64,000 nt of DNA from Chimonanthus salicifolius (GCA_013350335.1 CM023539.1:46424631-46488630); one strand, 5' to 3'; shown: positions 22,105-34,727, counted from the first letter of the stretch. The notes: generated by a model not told the origin, from the letters alone. Made by a program: numbers and translations.

Positions 22105-25100
22105 TGTAATGACCCGACCCGATATTTCGGAGTTTTGGGGTCTTGGTAGCAGTGGGGAAAGTGTGGGCCCCGTGTTGGGTCCTGGTTTGCCCGATTTTGA
22201 GTTCGGACACTCGAAGGGCACTTTGGTAATTTTGAATCATTGAATATTTTACCATGTAAAAAGTTTGAAAAACACACGTTATCTTCCTCGATGTTCGACG
22301 TTTAATTTTTAATGAGTTTTAATTAACTTATTTAATTTTGGAAAATTTAAGATTTTCATAAAAAAAAAAAAAAACCCAAACCCTAAACCTAACCCCCCTC
22401 CCTTAAAGTCTCATTTTCGGCAGCACTGTAGCATATAGCTACAGTGCCGCCGCAGCCAACCCACCTGCTTCTTCTCTTTTCTTCTTTCATCTCCTTCTTA
22501 CAAAACCCTAAAATCTCCAGCCCTAGCCGCCGTCGCCCCATGTCTCTTTCTCTCTCTCCACCTCCCGTCCCTCTCCTTCTTCATCTCTCCCGTCCCTCTC
22601 CTTCTCTTCTCTCCGGCCTTGATTCAAGATCAACCCGAGCTGCAACCACCTAGCCCCGCTCGGATTTGCCCCTCCTACCCTTTGCCGCCGTCGGATCTGA
22701 GTTCTCCATCAGGTATCCCCTTCGATCTCCTCTTCCTTCTTTCCTTCCTTCTTTCATTTTCCTTATTCCTTCATTTTCCCTTGATTTCCCTCTTTTTCCA
22801 TTCTTTTCCCCCTTTTCCCTATTAGGCTGCTGAGTCGACTCAACCGACACTGAGTTGACTCAGCTGGGTTCAATCTCGGCAACCCAGGCCTAGGCCCGAC
22901 TCGGCCAGTCAGGCCCAGCTCGATTTCGGGCTCGGCCCAGTTCGGCCCGGCCCGTTTCGACCCAGTTTCGGGCCCGACCCAATTTCAAACCCAGTTTCCA
23001 GTTTTGGGCTCAGTTTCGAGCCCAGACCAATTCTGGACCAGATTTCAGTTTCGGGCCCACTTCAGTCCGATTTGGACCCGACTCGTTTTCGGGCCCATTT
23101 TTATTCCAGACTTAGTTTGACCCGTTTTGCCCAGTTACTTATCCTTATGTTCTCGTTTCAACAGACTGGGCCCCTTCAACCCCCGGACTCGTTTTCTCGC
23201 ATTGGATTTCAAGGACACACACAAGTGAGGGAACTTATCACCGCTTTTAGCATGCATCTATACATATTACTACTCTATCAGATGTGTGAGTACAAAATGC
23301 GACGAATGGGGTCCCCTGGTATTATAAGCCACTCGGCAAGGGAACTGTTGAAATTGTTATGTGGCGGGGGTCTCATTCGGGTGTATTTGTACCCATTGCT
23401 CATGGAGCACCTATGAATAGTTTATCAGATGTCATGACTTGTTGATGGTATGATAACGTGATTGGTTGACGTGTGATAACTTGCCATGTATGTGATTAAT
23501 GTTTAATCAACCTGCTTTAGGATTGCGTGCAGTAGATAGTAGATGATACCACTTTTTATGCTCGTATGGAACATGCCATGATTGATACCATATCTGAATG
23601 TTAATGTGTAGCATGTGATAGATGATGATGTATATACTTAATTATGTTGTGATATGTCATATTGACGGCATGCATAGAGATAATTTTGTATGCATGTAGC
23701 TAGTGTAAATGGAATGTCGGTGGGGGCATGTGTACTAGGCAACATCAGGATTTAAAGACTCCCCCTAGCTTGGGGGTGGTTAGGGTTGAGAGGTTATGAG
23801 AAACCACACTAGAAAATGTAGTTTGGTTGTGGATCAATAGATGACAGAGGTGTTCCCCCTAGTAGGGGTTGAGCTGTTAAGCCTACCATTGGTGGTCTTC
23901 AGACACGCTTGTGGGTGAGGCGTTGTTTGGGTTAGAGAATGAGGTGCCCCAGAGTGTCGGTCGAGACCAGTGGTGAGGCAGTTATGGAATCTTCAGGGAA
24001 GCCATTGGGTTGGGTGTTGGTTGACCCTAGGCAGACTTGGAGGACCTGGTTGCTATGCTACCCGGTACGTGGCAGATGAGACGTCCCCAGTGGTCTAATG
24101 GGTTGAGTGGTTCGCCCGCGTGGAGATTAGAGGGTGGGATATTGACTTGTGATCCTCGAATGACCGAGCAGGCTGAGGAGGTGCTCACCTGGTCATTGGT
24201 CGAGGGATGATGCGGTGAGGGACAACTCCCGCCAGTATGCCTTGTGGTCCCCGGATGACCGGGTAGGCTGAGGAGGTGCTCGCCTAGGTCGAGGGACGGA
24301 GCGGTGAGGGATAGCTCCCGCTGGCATAGTTTGTGATCCCTAGATGACCGAGTAGGCTGAGGAGGTGCTCGCCTAGGTTGAGGGACGATGCGGTGAGGGA
24401 CAGCTCCCTCTAGTTTAGTTTGTGGTCCCCGGATGACAGAGTAGGCTGAGGAGGTGCTCTCCTAAGTCGAGGGACGATGCGGTGAGGGACAGCTCCCGCT
24501 GGTTTAGTTTGTGGTCCCCGGATGACAGAGTAGGCTGAGGAGGTGCTCGCCTAGGTCGAGGGACGATGCGGTGAGGGACAGCTCCCGCTGGTTTAGTTTG
24601 TGGTCCCTAGATGACAGAGTAGGTTGAGGAGGTGCTCGCCTAGGTCGAGGGACGATGCGGTGAGGGACAGCTTCCGCTGGTTTAGTTTGTGGTCCCCGGA
24701 TGACAGAGTAGGCTGAGGAGATGCTCGCCTAGGTCGAGGGACGATGCGGTGAGGGACAGCTCCCGCTGGTTTAGTATGTGGTCCCTAGATGACAGAGTAG
24801 GCTGAGGAGATGCTCGCCTAGGTCGAGGGGCGATGCAGTGAGGGACAACTCCCGCTGGTTTAGCTTGTGGTCCCTAGATGACCGAGTAGGCTGAGGGGTG
24901 CTCGCCTAGGACGAGGGACGATGCGGTGAGGGACAGCTCCCGCTGGTATTGTTGTGATCCCCGGATGATCCAGTAGGCTAAGGATGTGCTTGACCGCTCG
25001 TTGGTCGAGGGATGATATGAAGAGACATTCCAGGCTAGGACACCTGTATGGTGGGGACAGCCTGTGGTGGGATGTGATAGTGTGTTTACCCGCAGTTGAC

Positions 25101-25936
25101 TATGGGGTCCGAGATTATAGGTTTGACTATAAAGACTCTGGTACTTGGTTGATGAAACCATAGATGAGTCCGGTTGGCAGTTCGTTGAAGACTGGTGAAG
25201 TGGTTACTCCCGTGTGGCAATCAGTTTGGGACTCTAGTGAGTTCGACTCTTAGGTTGGTCGTGGTATGCGTGCGGGTTGTCATGAGAGGGTCATAGGTCT
25301 AGTTGAGGACTAGAGACCCGATCCGACTGAGAATCAGTCTGCGTACCCGTGGATGGGTGGACTGTCGCGGTTGGGTACATAAGGGAGTTGCATTGCGTTA
25401 GTTAGAGAATGTTCTAGAGACCCGGTTAACGTGGGCCCTGTGCTAGGGGTAGGGCATACGTTTGTATGGTCATGCATGTAGACATCTTAGACATTGTTGT
25501 GTTCATGTGATTATATGCCGTGTATGCTTGGTGACATATGGTGCGTGTGTTACCCTCACTGGGCATGTAGAGCTCACCCCTTGCCTCACAGGTACTTCAT
25601 AGAGGAAGGGCAGGCGGGACCCTCAATCGAACATTGGGCATGGAGTTGTAGCTTTGTACATGTCTTTGTTTCATTTTGTACTTGAGGACCTGTTATGTAT
25701 TTGAGATATATGTACTTTTCATTGAGCCGGATGAATGTAATAATGGGTTGATGCTATCATTTGAAATTATAATTGTTGCTTACGGTTTTTGGTTTATTGG
25801 TGGATTGCTATGATTGGTGCGGGTTGCGGGTGCGGTACTTCCTTTAAAAAAAAAAAAAAGTACCCGAAATTGTATTGGAACGGTCTTAGGAGTCCGTATC
25901 AGTCTTAACGTGCCCGTAGCGGGACGGGTCGTTACA
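22105..25936. mobile_element. Solo LTR (3.83 kb), probably Ty3/gypsy type
   Basis: It starts TGTAATGACCCGACCCG and ends CGGGACGGGTCGTTACA, and is flanked by the 5-bp direct repeat GCTTC (22100-22104 and 25937-25941). Like the element at 18152 it lacks internal coding, primer site and a second LTR. It has a TC-rich left part, a long G-rich middle with an 89-bp minisatellite (24150-25015), and the short frames within it resemble no family. Confidence 0.75.
24150..25015. repeat. 89-bp minisatellite, about ten units
   Basis: GATGAC(A/C)GAGTAGGCTGAG recurs at 24432, 24521, 24610, 24699 and 24788 with an exact 89-bp period. More diverged units lie at about 24160, 24255, 24343, 24877 and 24962. It lies wholly inside the second solo LTR. 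Confidence 0.9.
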
Positions 25937-25941
25937 GCTTC

Positions 25942-26563
25942 TGTTAACATTAAACATCTTTGAAGCCTCAATTATTCGTCCTTGTGGAGGTTGTTATGGC
26001 TGATCATCCATTTACTTTCTCAAACATTCTCCTAACAAGACAGGCCCATGCTATTGAGACATATTTGCTTTGGATGATTTGGCTCTTTTCCCCTTTCTAT
26101 TGATCTGCCCACATGTCAGCTTTTTTATGTTTCGATCATTTCATAGGCTATGGATATGCCTTGAGGGCATCTATATAGGGATGAGGTATCTCTTTCAAAT
26201 TTAGCTATTCAGCAGTAAATTTTTTCTGAGTGCACTAAGCAGGGGCAGCAATAAGGAAATCACTAGTGCAGATTACATATTTCCATCGGCTACTGCTTGT
26301 AGTACCTACTAATGGAACCCATCGTAAATATGCATAGTTTCCTTGAACACAATCTTAAATGCATCTTACAAGGTCTCCAAGACTGCATTTTAAATGCTCA
26401 AAATAAAATCTGAAAGAAAGTATTTCTGAGCTGAGTCAATATTTTGCAACGTTATCTGTTTTGGCTAGCTTGCCTTTTTTATAACCCTTGTTTGCATCTT
26501 CTCTTTGCATGGACATTTCAAATCCATTTAACAACTTTGCTTTGTGTTGGTTATAAATTGTAG
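25942..26563. other. Unassigned, possibly intronic
   Basis: It leads into the splice acceptor of the exon at 26564 (TTATAAATTGTAG). No coding stretch was recognised. Confidence 0.4.
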
Positions 26564-26850
26564 GAAGTGAAGGCCTGGACAGAGTTTTCACACCACAGAA
26601 ACTAAGCACTCATGGTAGTGTTTGCAGTTTGGGGTTTACTCCAACTTCAAATACAAGCCCAAATCAAAACTTGGAGGCCACCGCGGCTTCACTGGAAGCT
26701 GTTGTTTCAGATTCACAAGCTAAATGCTCCGCCCTTGTGTTGGACTTGATCAACCCAGAGCTCTCTGTACATGTTGAGGAGATAAAGCAGCTCAATCAGA
26801 ACCTTGAAAGCATTCAAATTCTATTGACACAATTAAGAGCTCAAATTTAA
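26564..26850 (+). CDS. Orphan terminal exon, unrecognised coiled-coil protein
   Basis: After an acceptor (AAATTGTAG) the open frame runs from codon 26566 to TAA at 26848-26850. It reads SEGLDRVFTPQKLSTHGSVC, then a Ser/Thr/Asn-rich stretch, then a heptad-like tail (VEEIKQLNQNLESIQILLTQ). It looks like the C-terminal exon of a longer cytoplasmic or nuclear protein, but I do not recognise the family and upstream exons were not found here. The last 220 bases are duplicated in tandem just downstream. It could be a gene end cut off by rearrangement rather than an active gene. Confidence 0.4.
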
Positions 26851-26881
26851 GCAGGCTGCTCAACTTACACCGACTTGAAAT

Positions 26882-27103
26882 ATGGGGTTTACTCCAACTT
26901 CAAATACAAGCCCAAATCAAAACTTGGAGGCCACCGTGGCTTCACTGAAAGCTGTTGTTTCAGATTCACAAGCTAAATGCTCCACCCTTGTATCGGACTT
27001 GAGCAATCCAGAGCTCTCTGTACATGTTGAGGAGATAAACCAGCTCAGTCAGAACCTTGAAAGCATTCAAATTCTATTGTCACAATTAAGAACTCAAATT
27101 TAA
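26882..27103 (+). pseudogene. Tandem copy of the orphan terminal exon
   Basis: The unit starting GGGGTTTACTCCAACTTC is repeated 253 bp downstream of its first occurrence (26631 to 26884). The reading frame is conserved to a TAA at 27101-27103, with a few substitutions. This copy begins ATG GGG TTT, where the upstream copy reads TTG GGG TTT, and lacks the upstream exon part and acceptor. It is either noncoding downstream sequence or a 73-aa frame of no known function. Confidence 0.45.
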
Positions 27104-28051
27104 GCAGGGTGCTCAACTTACATGGTTGGATTCAAGATTTACTAACCATGTATTCTTGTTCCATTCTTTGTGTATATAGTAATATCAATACATGTTAGAG
27201 GGAATATATTACTACAGGCTGAAATAAACAGAGGCTATGTATCAGTTGAAATTTTGTGCCTCATAATGTCATATCATATACATAATTTTTACTTGGAAAA
27301 GTATTCAATATCAACGTCTGTTTCTTTTACGTTTGAGACTAAGATTCACTGTTTCTCTCTTATTTTTGTTGAACAATGGAATTTTTCCAAGTCATCATAG
27401 ATTTTAATTTATGACTTAATAGAAAAATAAATAAATATTTAAAAAGAAAGCTAATTTAAAATATTTATTTAGAATTTTAAATATCAAATTTTATATTTTT
27501 ATATTTACTTGAGCTAGCTAGCGAGGGCTTCAGGACTGTTTTGGTCTTTCTACAATAGAAAAATGCTAAATTTATTTTACATTTTTTATTTTTTTATACT
27601 TATGCAGATGCAATAAGTTAATTGATTTATATCTTAACTAAATCCTAAAAATTAACTAAGTGTAATCTTCCTTATGAGCATAAAAGTAAAAAAGGGTATA
27701 CTTTCAACATAAGTATATTACCTCCCTTAATATTGGAGCTAATAGATGATGACAGCCCAAAGGGTTGACCATCCCAAATCTTTGCTAACAAAATCTGTGA
27801 TTGAAGCATTGTATACAGCATCCTCTTCTATTCTGTAATCAAATCCCCCGACTGTATCATTAACATTATAAATATGACAGTACATCTAGTCATTATTGGT
27901 CAACAAGTTTTGAATGATGAACTAGTGTTTTAATTTCATGAATTCGCAATACAATAGAAAGAGTCAAAGCACTTTCGTAGTTATTAAGAGAAATGCAAGT
28001 ATCAAACATCTTAATTACAGCATAATAGACAAATTTAAAATGTGTGGAACG
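27104..28051. other. AT-rich spacer, then start of duplicate B
   Basis: Nothing was recognised to about 27728. From 27729 it is the 3' flank of the ankyrin-PGG paralogue, collinear with 4208-4540. Confidence 0.5.
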
Positions 28052-28648
28052 TCATTTAATTGGAAGCCCATGCCCACGAATGTGAGCTCCAAAAGTAGAC
28101 CGTTGCCGTTCTAACTCGATGCAGATTGACCCTGCTCTCTCTCTCCTTTGATTGTTTTTGAATCTTCTAAATAGTAGTACCATTTTAGATGCCGTAGTGT
28201 CTTGTATTCGGAGGGGGCGGCGGAACCATTCCATGAATAATAAGAAACACCATGGTGACTTTTGAAAATCATCTTTTTCACTCAATGAATCAGCCTCCTT
28301 TGCTTTTGCCAATTTTTTGTTCCTCCAAGACTCCATTTCATATGCTATTTGCAAATCAATCAGTCTCTTTATATTAGAGAAGGGACGATAAAAGAAAGCT
28401 TGAAAGGGGACGATGCAGCCTAGGAGCATCACCAGTAGAGCGAGCGCCATGCTTTCTTTTGATACCAACACGTATATGGCAGTCACAAAAGCAAAAATGG
28501 TGCCAACAACTGCAATCCACGAAATTTTTATGCTGAGACTCACCGCTTCACCCAGAATATGAGGGTCTTTATTCATTAAGGCCCAAACCAAAAGGAATGC
28601 CACCGTCATTGAGCTACCAAAGGCCATAGTATTGAATACCACAAAGGC

Positions 28649-28992
28649 TACCATCTGGGGTCTTTGGTGGGAATGTAACAATCGGATTTTCAAAGGTATG
28701 GCTGAGTCTAATGAGTTGGTTGCAAGACGTGTGATTACCAAGTGTGCATCGTGGTCTACTTTTCCGCACGAATTCAGGAATATCTCCATGTCCGACTTAT
28801 TGCGTGCATGAAAAGAATGTATTGACCCATCTTAAGTTCTTTTCGGTCCTTGGCTAAGTTTTGGCTTTCTGCCTCCCTTGTTGTTGGGTTTGTTTTATCT
28901 TTGTTTCTTCTTTTTGTTTTTGCACCTCTGGTGCTTCCTCTTTCCTTTTTTATATATTTATATATATGAACCATTTAAAAAAAAAAAAAAGC
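28649..28992 (+). mobile_element. LINE tail inserted in exon 3 of the paralogue
   Basis: It is absent from duplicate A, where ACCACAAAAGCCTTGACGG is continuous. The plus strand reads IWGLWWECNNRIFKGMAESN, then the C-terminal stretch FRNISMSDLLRA and a stop. This is the segment after the zinc-binding region (zf-RVT) of plant LINE reverse transcriptases. A T-rich 3' UTR and a poly(A) run ending at 28990 follow. No clear target duplication was found, and the 5' part is missing. Confidence 0.75.
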
Positions 28993-29075
28993 GCCTTGAC
29001 GGCAGCCTTGGTAATGAAGACTGGCATGCCTTCGCCTGGGGAGTCATTTCGGTACCCGCCTGGCATTGTGAAAGC

Positions 29076-29387
29076 TGTTGATATTTGGCTCGATTTAATT
29101 CAGCCCATAACTGAGTTGGTATTTATGGCTCTATTTAACTCAGCCCATAACTCAGTAGCATAATTGTAGGAGCATTTCCTTTATATAGTATATAACTGCT
29201 TGTATGAAAGGGAGAGGAAAAAAGAGAGTATAGACTGCACATTGTACCTCCTCATTTTGATCTAGTGAAAAAAATCTTTCCTGTGTTGCCCGTGGACGTA
29301 GGCATTTAGCCGAACCACGTAAACCTGCGTGTTATTTTATATGTGTGATTGATTTTATTGATTGATTTTCCGTTGTAAAACTCAACA
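29076..29387 (+). repeat. 5' LTR of the copia element
   Basis: It begins TGTTGATATTTGG and ends AAACTCAACA. It holds a TATATAGTATATAAC promoter-like stretch and the GTGGACGTAGGC / AGCCGAACCACGTA motif at about 29291-29320. Confidence 0.9.
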
Positions 29388-29389
29388 AT

Positions 29390-29401
29390 TGGTATCAGAG
29401 C
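29390..29401 (+). promoter_or_regulatory. Primer binding site for initiator-Met tRNA
   Basis: TGGTATCAGAGC lies two bases after the 5' LTR, the usual plant copia arrangement. Confidence 0.9.
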
Positions 29402-30684
29402 GCTAGGTTCGAATTTGTCAGAAAAACCAAATCACACCGTCGGACATTCCATTCGGGCATCTGGAAGCACCAAATCTGGGTTAATCGCAGACAAGGGTTC
29501 CCTTCAATCCACGGTAAAAAAAAAAAAGGAGGAATTGGAGACAGCCATCGTCTCCAAGCAGTGTCGATTGGTAAGGAAAGGGGAAACACTGTTCCGTCCC
29601 AGCAGCCAGATTTCATCTCCGGCTGACCATAGCGATAGGCGAAGATCTCATCTCAGAGAGCCGTGCGAAAAGAGGAAGAGAGAAAGCGAAAAGGGGAAGA
29701 AAAATCTAGCATCAGGCGCAAGAAGGATTCCCAACAGTAGCAGATCTGAAAGGGTTTTTCAACCCAGATCTGAACTGTAGCAAGAGGGACAGCAGGACGA
29801 GCAGAGAAGAAATCAGGTCGGAGGAGCCAACTAGCGCCGGGAGAGGATCTCAGCACCGCCAGGCCGAGAACCACAGGTTGAGCAGTTGGCAGTCCTCCAG
29901 ATCTGAGATCTGGAGAGAGGTAGAAGCGGCGATTGCAAGACCGAGAACAAGAAGAAAAGAAGCAGAGTAGTCCATACGTTCAGAGAGATAGGACTGTTGT
30001 TCGTCAGTCGAAAGAGGGACTCCATTTCACCTCTGTATATGCAGTAGCGCCATTCGTTGTTGCTGCACTCTTTGCTATCTCTGCCGTTGCTGTTTCTGCT
30101 TGAAGCACTGCCATTTGCTGCTAACTGTCCCTGTTGTTTCCACCACGGTTTGCTGTTGCTTCTGCCGGATTTGCTTGCAGCCTCTGCTACCTTCGATTGA
30201 GCAGTCTGCAGCCACAAGCATTGTTGTTTTCATTTGCAGCCCCATCGTGTGCAGTCTTTGCCTCTGCCTGCTGCATTCGCTTGTGTTATCTGCTACTGCC
30301 ATTCGCTGCTGCTGCACTCCTGCTCCTACGCTTTTTTGCTGCTTCTAATGCTGCTGCCTCCATTGTTTGCCGCTGGCTGCCTTCTCTGATCAGAAGCAGT
30401 CGTTTGACCTTCTGTAGTGATGTTCTGCTGAACCCGTATGGGCTGTTTGAAAGTGTATTTAAGAGAGAGATAGAAGGGGAATAGTTCTTAGCCACCAACT
30501 GTTCGAGCATTTGCCCGTGAGAAGAAGGCAGAGACGGCATTGCTGTCTTGCAAACTGAGAGGCGTGTTTTCTCGGTTTGAGAAAGGTTGGAAGAAAGCAA
30601 TTTCAGGTAGATCTTAGAATCGCAGGCCCCAGCAGTGGCCGAGCATAGGTAGCCATCGTCACAGATAGAAATCGTGCTCAGCTG
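29402..30684 (+). other. Copia leader (5' untranslated region)
   Basis: The first half is rich in GAGA and AGATCTGA motifs, followed by a CT/TGC-rich half. Open frames exist on both strands but are compositional (Cys/Leu/Ala or Gln/Ser runs) and match no family. The start resembles the leader of the element at 38228-41454. Confidence 0.6.
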
Positions 30685-31550
30685 ATGAGAGAAGACTCGC
30701 CCCCTGAACCTTCAACCTCTAAGTCGTCAACTGTATGTAGAACTATGGTTTCGAATGCAAAATTCGAGGTGGAGAAGTTTGATGGAACAAACAACTTCGG
30801 CATGTGGCAATGTGAAGTTATGGATGTTCTGTATCATCAAGAGTTGGATATTGCTCTACAGGATGAGAAACCAACAGATATGGAGCAAAATGATTGGGTG
30901 AAGATCAATCACCAAGCTTGTGGCACTATTCGACTTTGCCTCGCCAAAGATCAAAAATATTTTTTTATGAAGGAGAATTCAGCTAAGAAGTTATGGGAGA
31001 TGTTGCAAAACAAGTATATGACCAAGAGTGTTGAGAATCGTCTCTATCTCAAGAAAAGGCTCTTCCAGTTTGAATACAAGGAAGGTACTTCTATGACTGA
31101 TCACTTAACTGCTTATAACAAAATTCTTGATGATTTGCAAAATTTAGATGTTGAAATTTTGGATGAAAACAAAGCAATATTGTTATTGAATTCATTGCCT
31201 GAGCAGTATGATCATCTGATTACCACCCTATTGTATGGGAAAAATGAGATTAAATTTGAACTTGTGGTGAATGCATTCATCAATAATGAGTATCGAAAAA
31301 AGGATAAACATGCCCAAAGATACTTAAAGTCAGAGGCTTTGACAGTTAGAGGCAGGTCACAAAACAAGAAATTTGGTAATCGGTTTAAGTCTCGTTCAAA
31401 GACGAGTGGAGCATCAACATCATCTAATAGAAGAAATCTTGCTAGGGATGAGTGTGCCTTTTGTCGACATAAAGGGCATTGAAAAAAGGATTGTCCAATA
31501 TTTAAAAAAAATGACAAGAAGAATCTAAAAGCAAATGTTGTTCATGTTAT
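30685..31550 (+). pseudogene. Copia gag, interrupted in its zinc knuckle
   Basis: The frame begins MREDSPPEPSTSKSS and contains the copia Gag core (KFDGTNNFGMWQCEVMDVL, LWEMLQNKYMTKS, LLNSLPEQYDHL). A basic stretch and a CCHC knuckle (CAFCRHKGH) follow. A TGA at 31480-31482 sits where Trp is usual; after it the frame continues KKDCPIF to the last Cys. A single substitution (TGG to TGA) explains it. The product would coat the RNA in virus-like particles, but this copy is truncated just before the last Cys of the knuckle. Confidence 0.85.
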
Positions 31551-34500
31551 AGATGATGATACTGAGTTAGCACTGATTGGCTCATCATTACCATACCATT
31601 CTGAGGAGTGGATTTTAGATTCGGGTTGCACTTATCATATGTGTCCCAACATGGACTGGTTTTCCAGCTTTGAGGAGTTGGATGGTGGATCAGTTTTTAT
31701 TGGTAATGATAATACCTGTAAAACAAAAGGGATAGGTAAAATCCGTTTGAGATTGCATGATGGAGCAATCAGAGTGTTGACAGATGTTCGATATGTACCA
31801 GATTTAAGAAAAAGTCTCATTTCATTGGGTGCTTTAGAATCCAAAGGTTTGAAAATTACCTTGAAAGGTGGAGTTCTAAAGGTTGTCATGGGTGCATTGG
31901 TAGTGATGAAAGGTACCTAACAGAACAATTTGTATTTCTTGAAAGGAAGTACTATTGTAGGTGGAGCAGCGACAGTCACTGATGGTAAAGAGGACGTTGG
32001 TTCTGACACTACAAAATTATGGCATATGCGCTTGGGGCATGCGGGTGATAAAGCTTTACAAGGTTTGGTAAAGCAAGGACTGTTGAAAGGTGCTAAGACC
32101 TTCAAACTTGGATTTTGTGAACATTGTGTTTTGGGCAAGCAGCCTGAGTCAAGTTTGGCACAGCTATTCATCGCACTGAGGGGATACTAGATTATGTTCA
32201 TACAGATATATGGGGACCTACCAGAGTTGCATCTTTGAGTGGTAGGCATTGGTTTGTTACTTTTGTTGATGACTTTTCTAGACGAGTGTGGGTGTATCCC
32301 ATGAAACACAAAAGTGAAGTCTTGGATGTGTTCCTGAAGTGGAAGAAGATGATTGAGACTCAGACTGGCAGAAAAATCAAAAGGCTCAGGTCAGACAATG
32401 GTGGTGAGTACAAGTCAGATCCATTCATACAGATATGTTAGGCAAAGGGAATAGTGAGACATTTCACAGCCAGGGACACTCCGCAGCAGAATGGGGTAGT
32501 AGAACGAATGAACCATACTTTATTGGAGAAGGTCCGGTGTATGTTGTCCAATGCTGGATTGGATAAAGCATTTTGGGCCGAGGCAGTATCATATGCATCT
32601 CATCTTATCAATCGGTTGCCTACAACTGCAAATGAGGGTAAAACTCCCATTGAGGTATGGTCTGGAACACTTGCTACAGATCATGATTCTTTGCATGTAT
32701 TTGGTTGTCCAGCATATTTTCATGTCAAAGAAAGTAAATTGGATCATAGAGCTAAAAAAGCTATATTCTTAGACTTTAATAGTGGTGTAAAGGGGTATCG
32801 ACTTTGGTGCCCCGAATCGAAGAAGTTGATTCTAAGCAGGAATGTTACTTTTGATGAGTCTGTTATGTTCACTCAGAACAAGCATAAGGTTGATCAGAAG
32901 GAAAACAAGACCCAGGGTGTTCCACAACAGGTGGAGTTTGAGGCTCCAGTGACTTCAATGATACCTGTTCAGACAGGTGATAGTCTCACAGATGATTCAG
33001 TTGGTGAGGACACAGTTACAGATGAGGCTCCATTTCAGGAGTCTACACAGCAGCCAGACTCCATTGCAGTCAGTAGACCAAGAAGAGATGTTAGAAAACC
33101 TGCACGGTTCACAGACATGGTGGTATACGCACTTCCAGTTGTTGATGATGATATTCCGTCTACATATAGAGAAGCTATGAGAAACTCAGAAAGTATAGAA
33201 TAGAAGTATGCGATGAGTGAGGAGATGCAGTCTCTTCACAAGAATCAAACTTGGGAGTTGGTACAACTTCCAAAGGGAAAGAAAGCAATTGGTTGCAAGT
33301 GGGTATACACCCAGAACGAGGGTTCTCTAGGAACAAACAGTGTGAGATTCAAGGCTAGGTTGGTAGCTAAATGCTATGCACAACAAGAAGGGATAAACTA
33401 CAATGAGATTTTTTCTCCGGTTGTTAAGCATTCTTCTATTCGTATTTTACTATCTTTAGTTGCACAGTTTGATCTTGAGTTAGCACAACTCGATGTCAAA
33501 ATTGCTTTCTTACACGGTGATTTGAATGAGGAGATATACATGTCTCAACCTGATGGTTTTAAGGTTACTGGAAAAGAAAATTTGGTTTGTAAACTGAGAA
33601 AGTCGTTGTATAGCTTGAAACAGTCTCCAAGGCAGTGGTACAAGCGATTTTATCGGTTTATGATAGGGTAGAAGTACACAAGAAGCCAATATGATCATTG
33701 TGTGTATTTTCGTAAGCTACGTGATGGTTCCTTCATATATTTGCTTTTATATGTGGATGACATGCTCATAGCCTATAAGAGCAAATTAGAGATTGACAAA
33801 TTGAAGACTCAGTTGAGAAATGAGTTTGAGATGAAAGATCTTGGGGAAGCCAAGAAAATACTTGGTATGGAAATTGAAAGAGACAGAGTGAAGGGAACAG
33901 TGTGTTTGTCACAAAAACAATATTTGAAGAAAGTATTACAGCGTTTTGGTATTGATAAAAATACAAAACCTGTAAGTACACCATTAGCCCATCACTTTAA
34001 GCTTAGTACTTTGATGTCTCCTCGCACAGATAAGGAGCGTGAGTACATGGCTCAGGTTCCATATGCATGTGCAGTTGGTAGCTTGATATACGCTATGGTG
34101 TGTACTAGGCCTGACATTTCACAGGTTGTCAGTATAGTGAGCAGGTATATGCATGATCCAGGAAAGATGCATTGGCAAGCAGTGAAATGGATTTTACGGT
34201 ACATTCTGGGTACCGTAGATGTTGGTTTAATGTTTGAACGGGATGATCAGTTTGGTCGACATGTGGTTGGTTATGTGGATTCAGACTATGCTGATGATTT
34301 GGATAAACGTCGGTCTACTTCAGGCTATGTGTTTACACTTGCTAAAGGGCCGGTGAGTTGGAGGTCGACGTTACAATCTACAGTTGCTCTTTCTACTACT
34401 GAGGCAGAGTACATTGCAGTGACAGAGGCCATTCGTGAGGCCATTTGGCTACATGGGTTGCTTGAGGACTTGGGTCTTATACAGAAGCACGTGGATATCT

Positions 34501-34727
34501 ATTGTGATAGTCAAAGTGTTATTCACTTAGCAAAGAACCAGGTTCATCATGCACGAACAAAACACATCGATGTCCATTTCCATTTTGTTCGAGAAGTTGT
34601 CAATGAAGGTGTTATTCTCCTTCAGAAGATTGGAACTACAGATAATCCTGTAGATATGCTGACCAAGGTGGTAACTGGGATCAAGTTCAAGCATTGTTTG
34701 GACTTGATCAACATCCTACATATTTGA
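31551..34727 (+). pseudogene. Copia pol: protease, integrase, RT, RNase H
   Basis: Protease is marked by WILDSGCTYHM at 31609. The integrase zinc region (HMRLGHAGDKAL, then CEHCVLGK) and catalytic core follow (DYVHTDIWGP, RSDNGGEYKSD, TPQQNGVVERMNHTLLEKVR). RT has KARLVAKCYAQQEGINYNEI and YVDDML at 33750-33767. RNase H has YVDSDYADDLDKRRSTSGYV, STTEAEYIAVTEA and YCDSQSVIHLAKN. Lesions are TAA at 31918, a frameshift near 32160, and TAG at 32439, 33201 and 33669. The 341-codon stretch 33702-34727 (end of RT and RNase H) is open. Confidence 0.9.

Noticed and set aside
22444..22825. Pro/Ser/Leu-rich frames as a gene.
   Set aside because: They come from TC-rich sequence in the left part of the second solo LTR, with no start context or domain.
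24150..25015. Regular repeats as a CRISPR-like array.
   Set aside because: The units are contiguous 89-bp tandem copies with no unique spacers, in a plant LTR.
12664..26850. Joining the exon-like stretch at 12664 to the exon at 26564 as one gene.
   Set aside because: The phases disagree (AG plus G AAG TGA gives a stop), and 14 kb of unrelated repeats lie between them.
29390..29401. TGGTATCAGAGC as part of a tRNA gene.
   Set aside because: It is next to an LTR and is not followed by any cloverleaf; it is the primer binding site.
30075..30600. Frames in the copia leader as an extra gene before gag.
   Set aside because: Same bias: TGC and CTG runs read as Cys/Leu or Gln/Ser. There is no domain, and the position is the normal untranslated leader.
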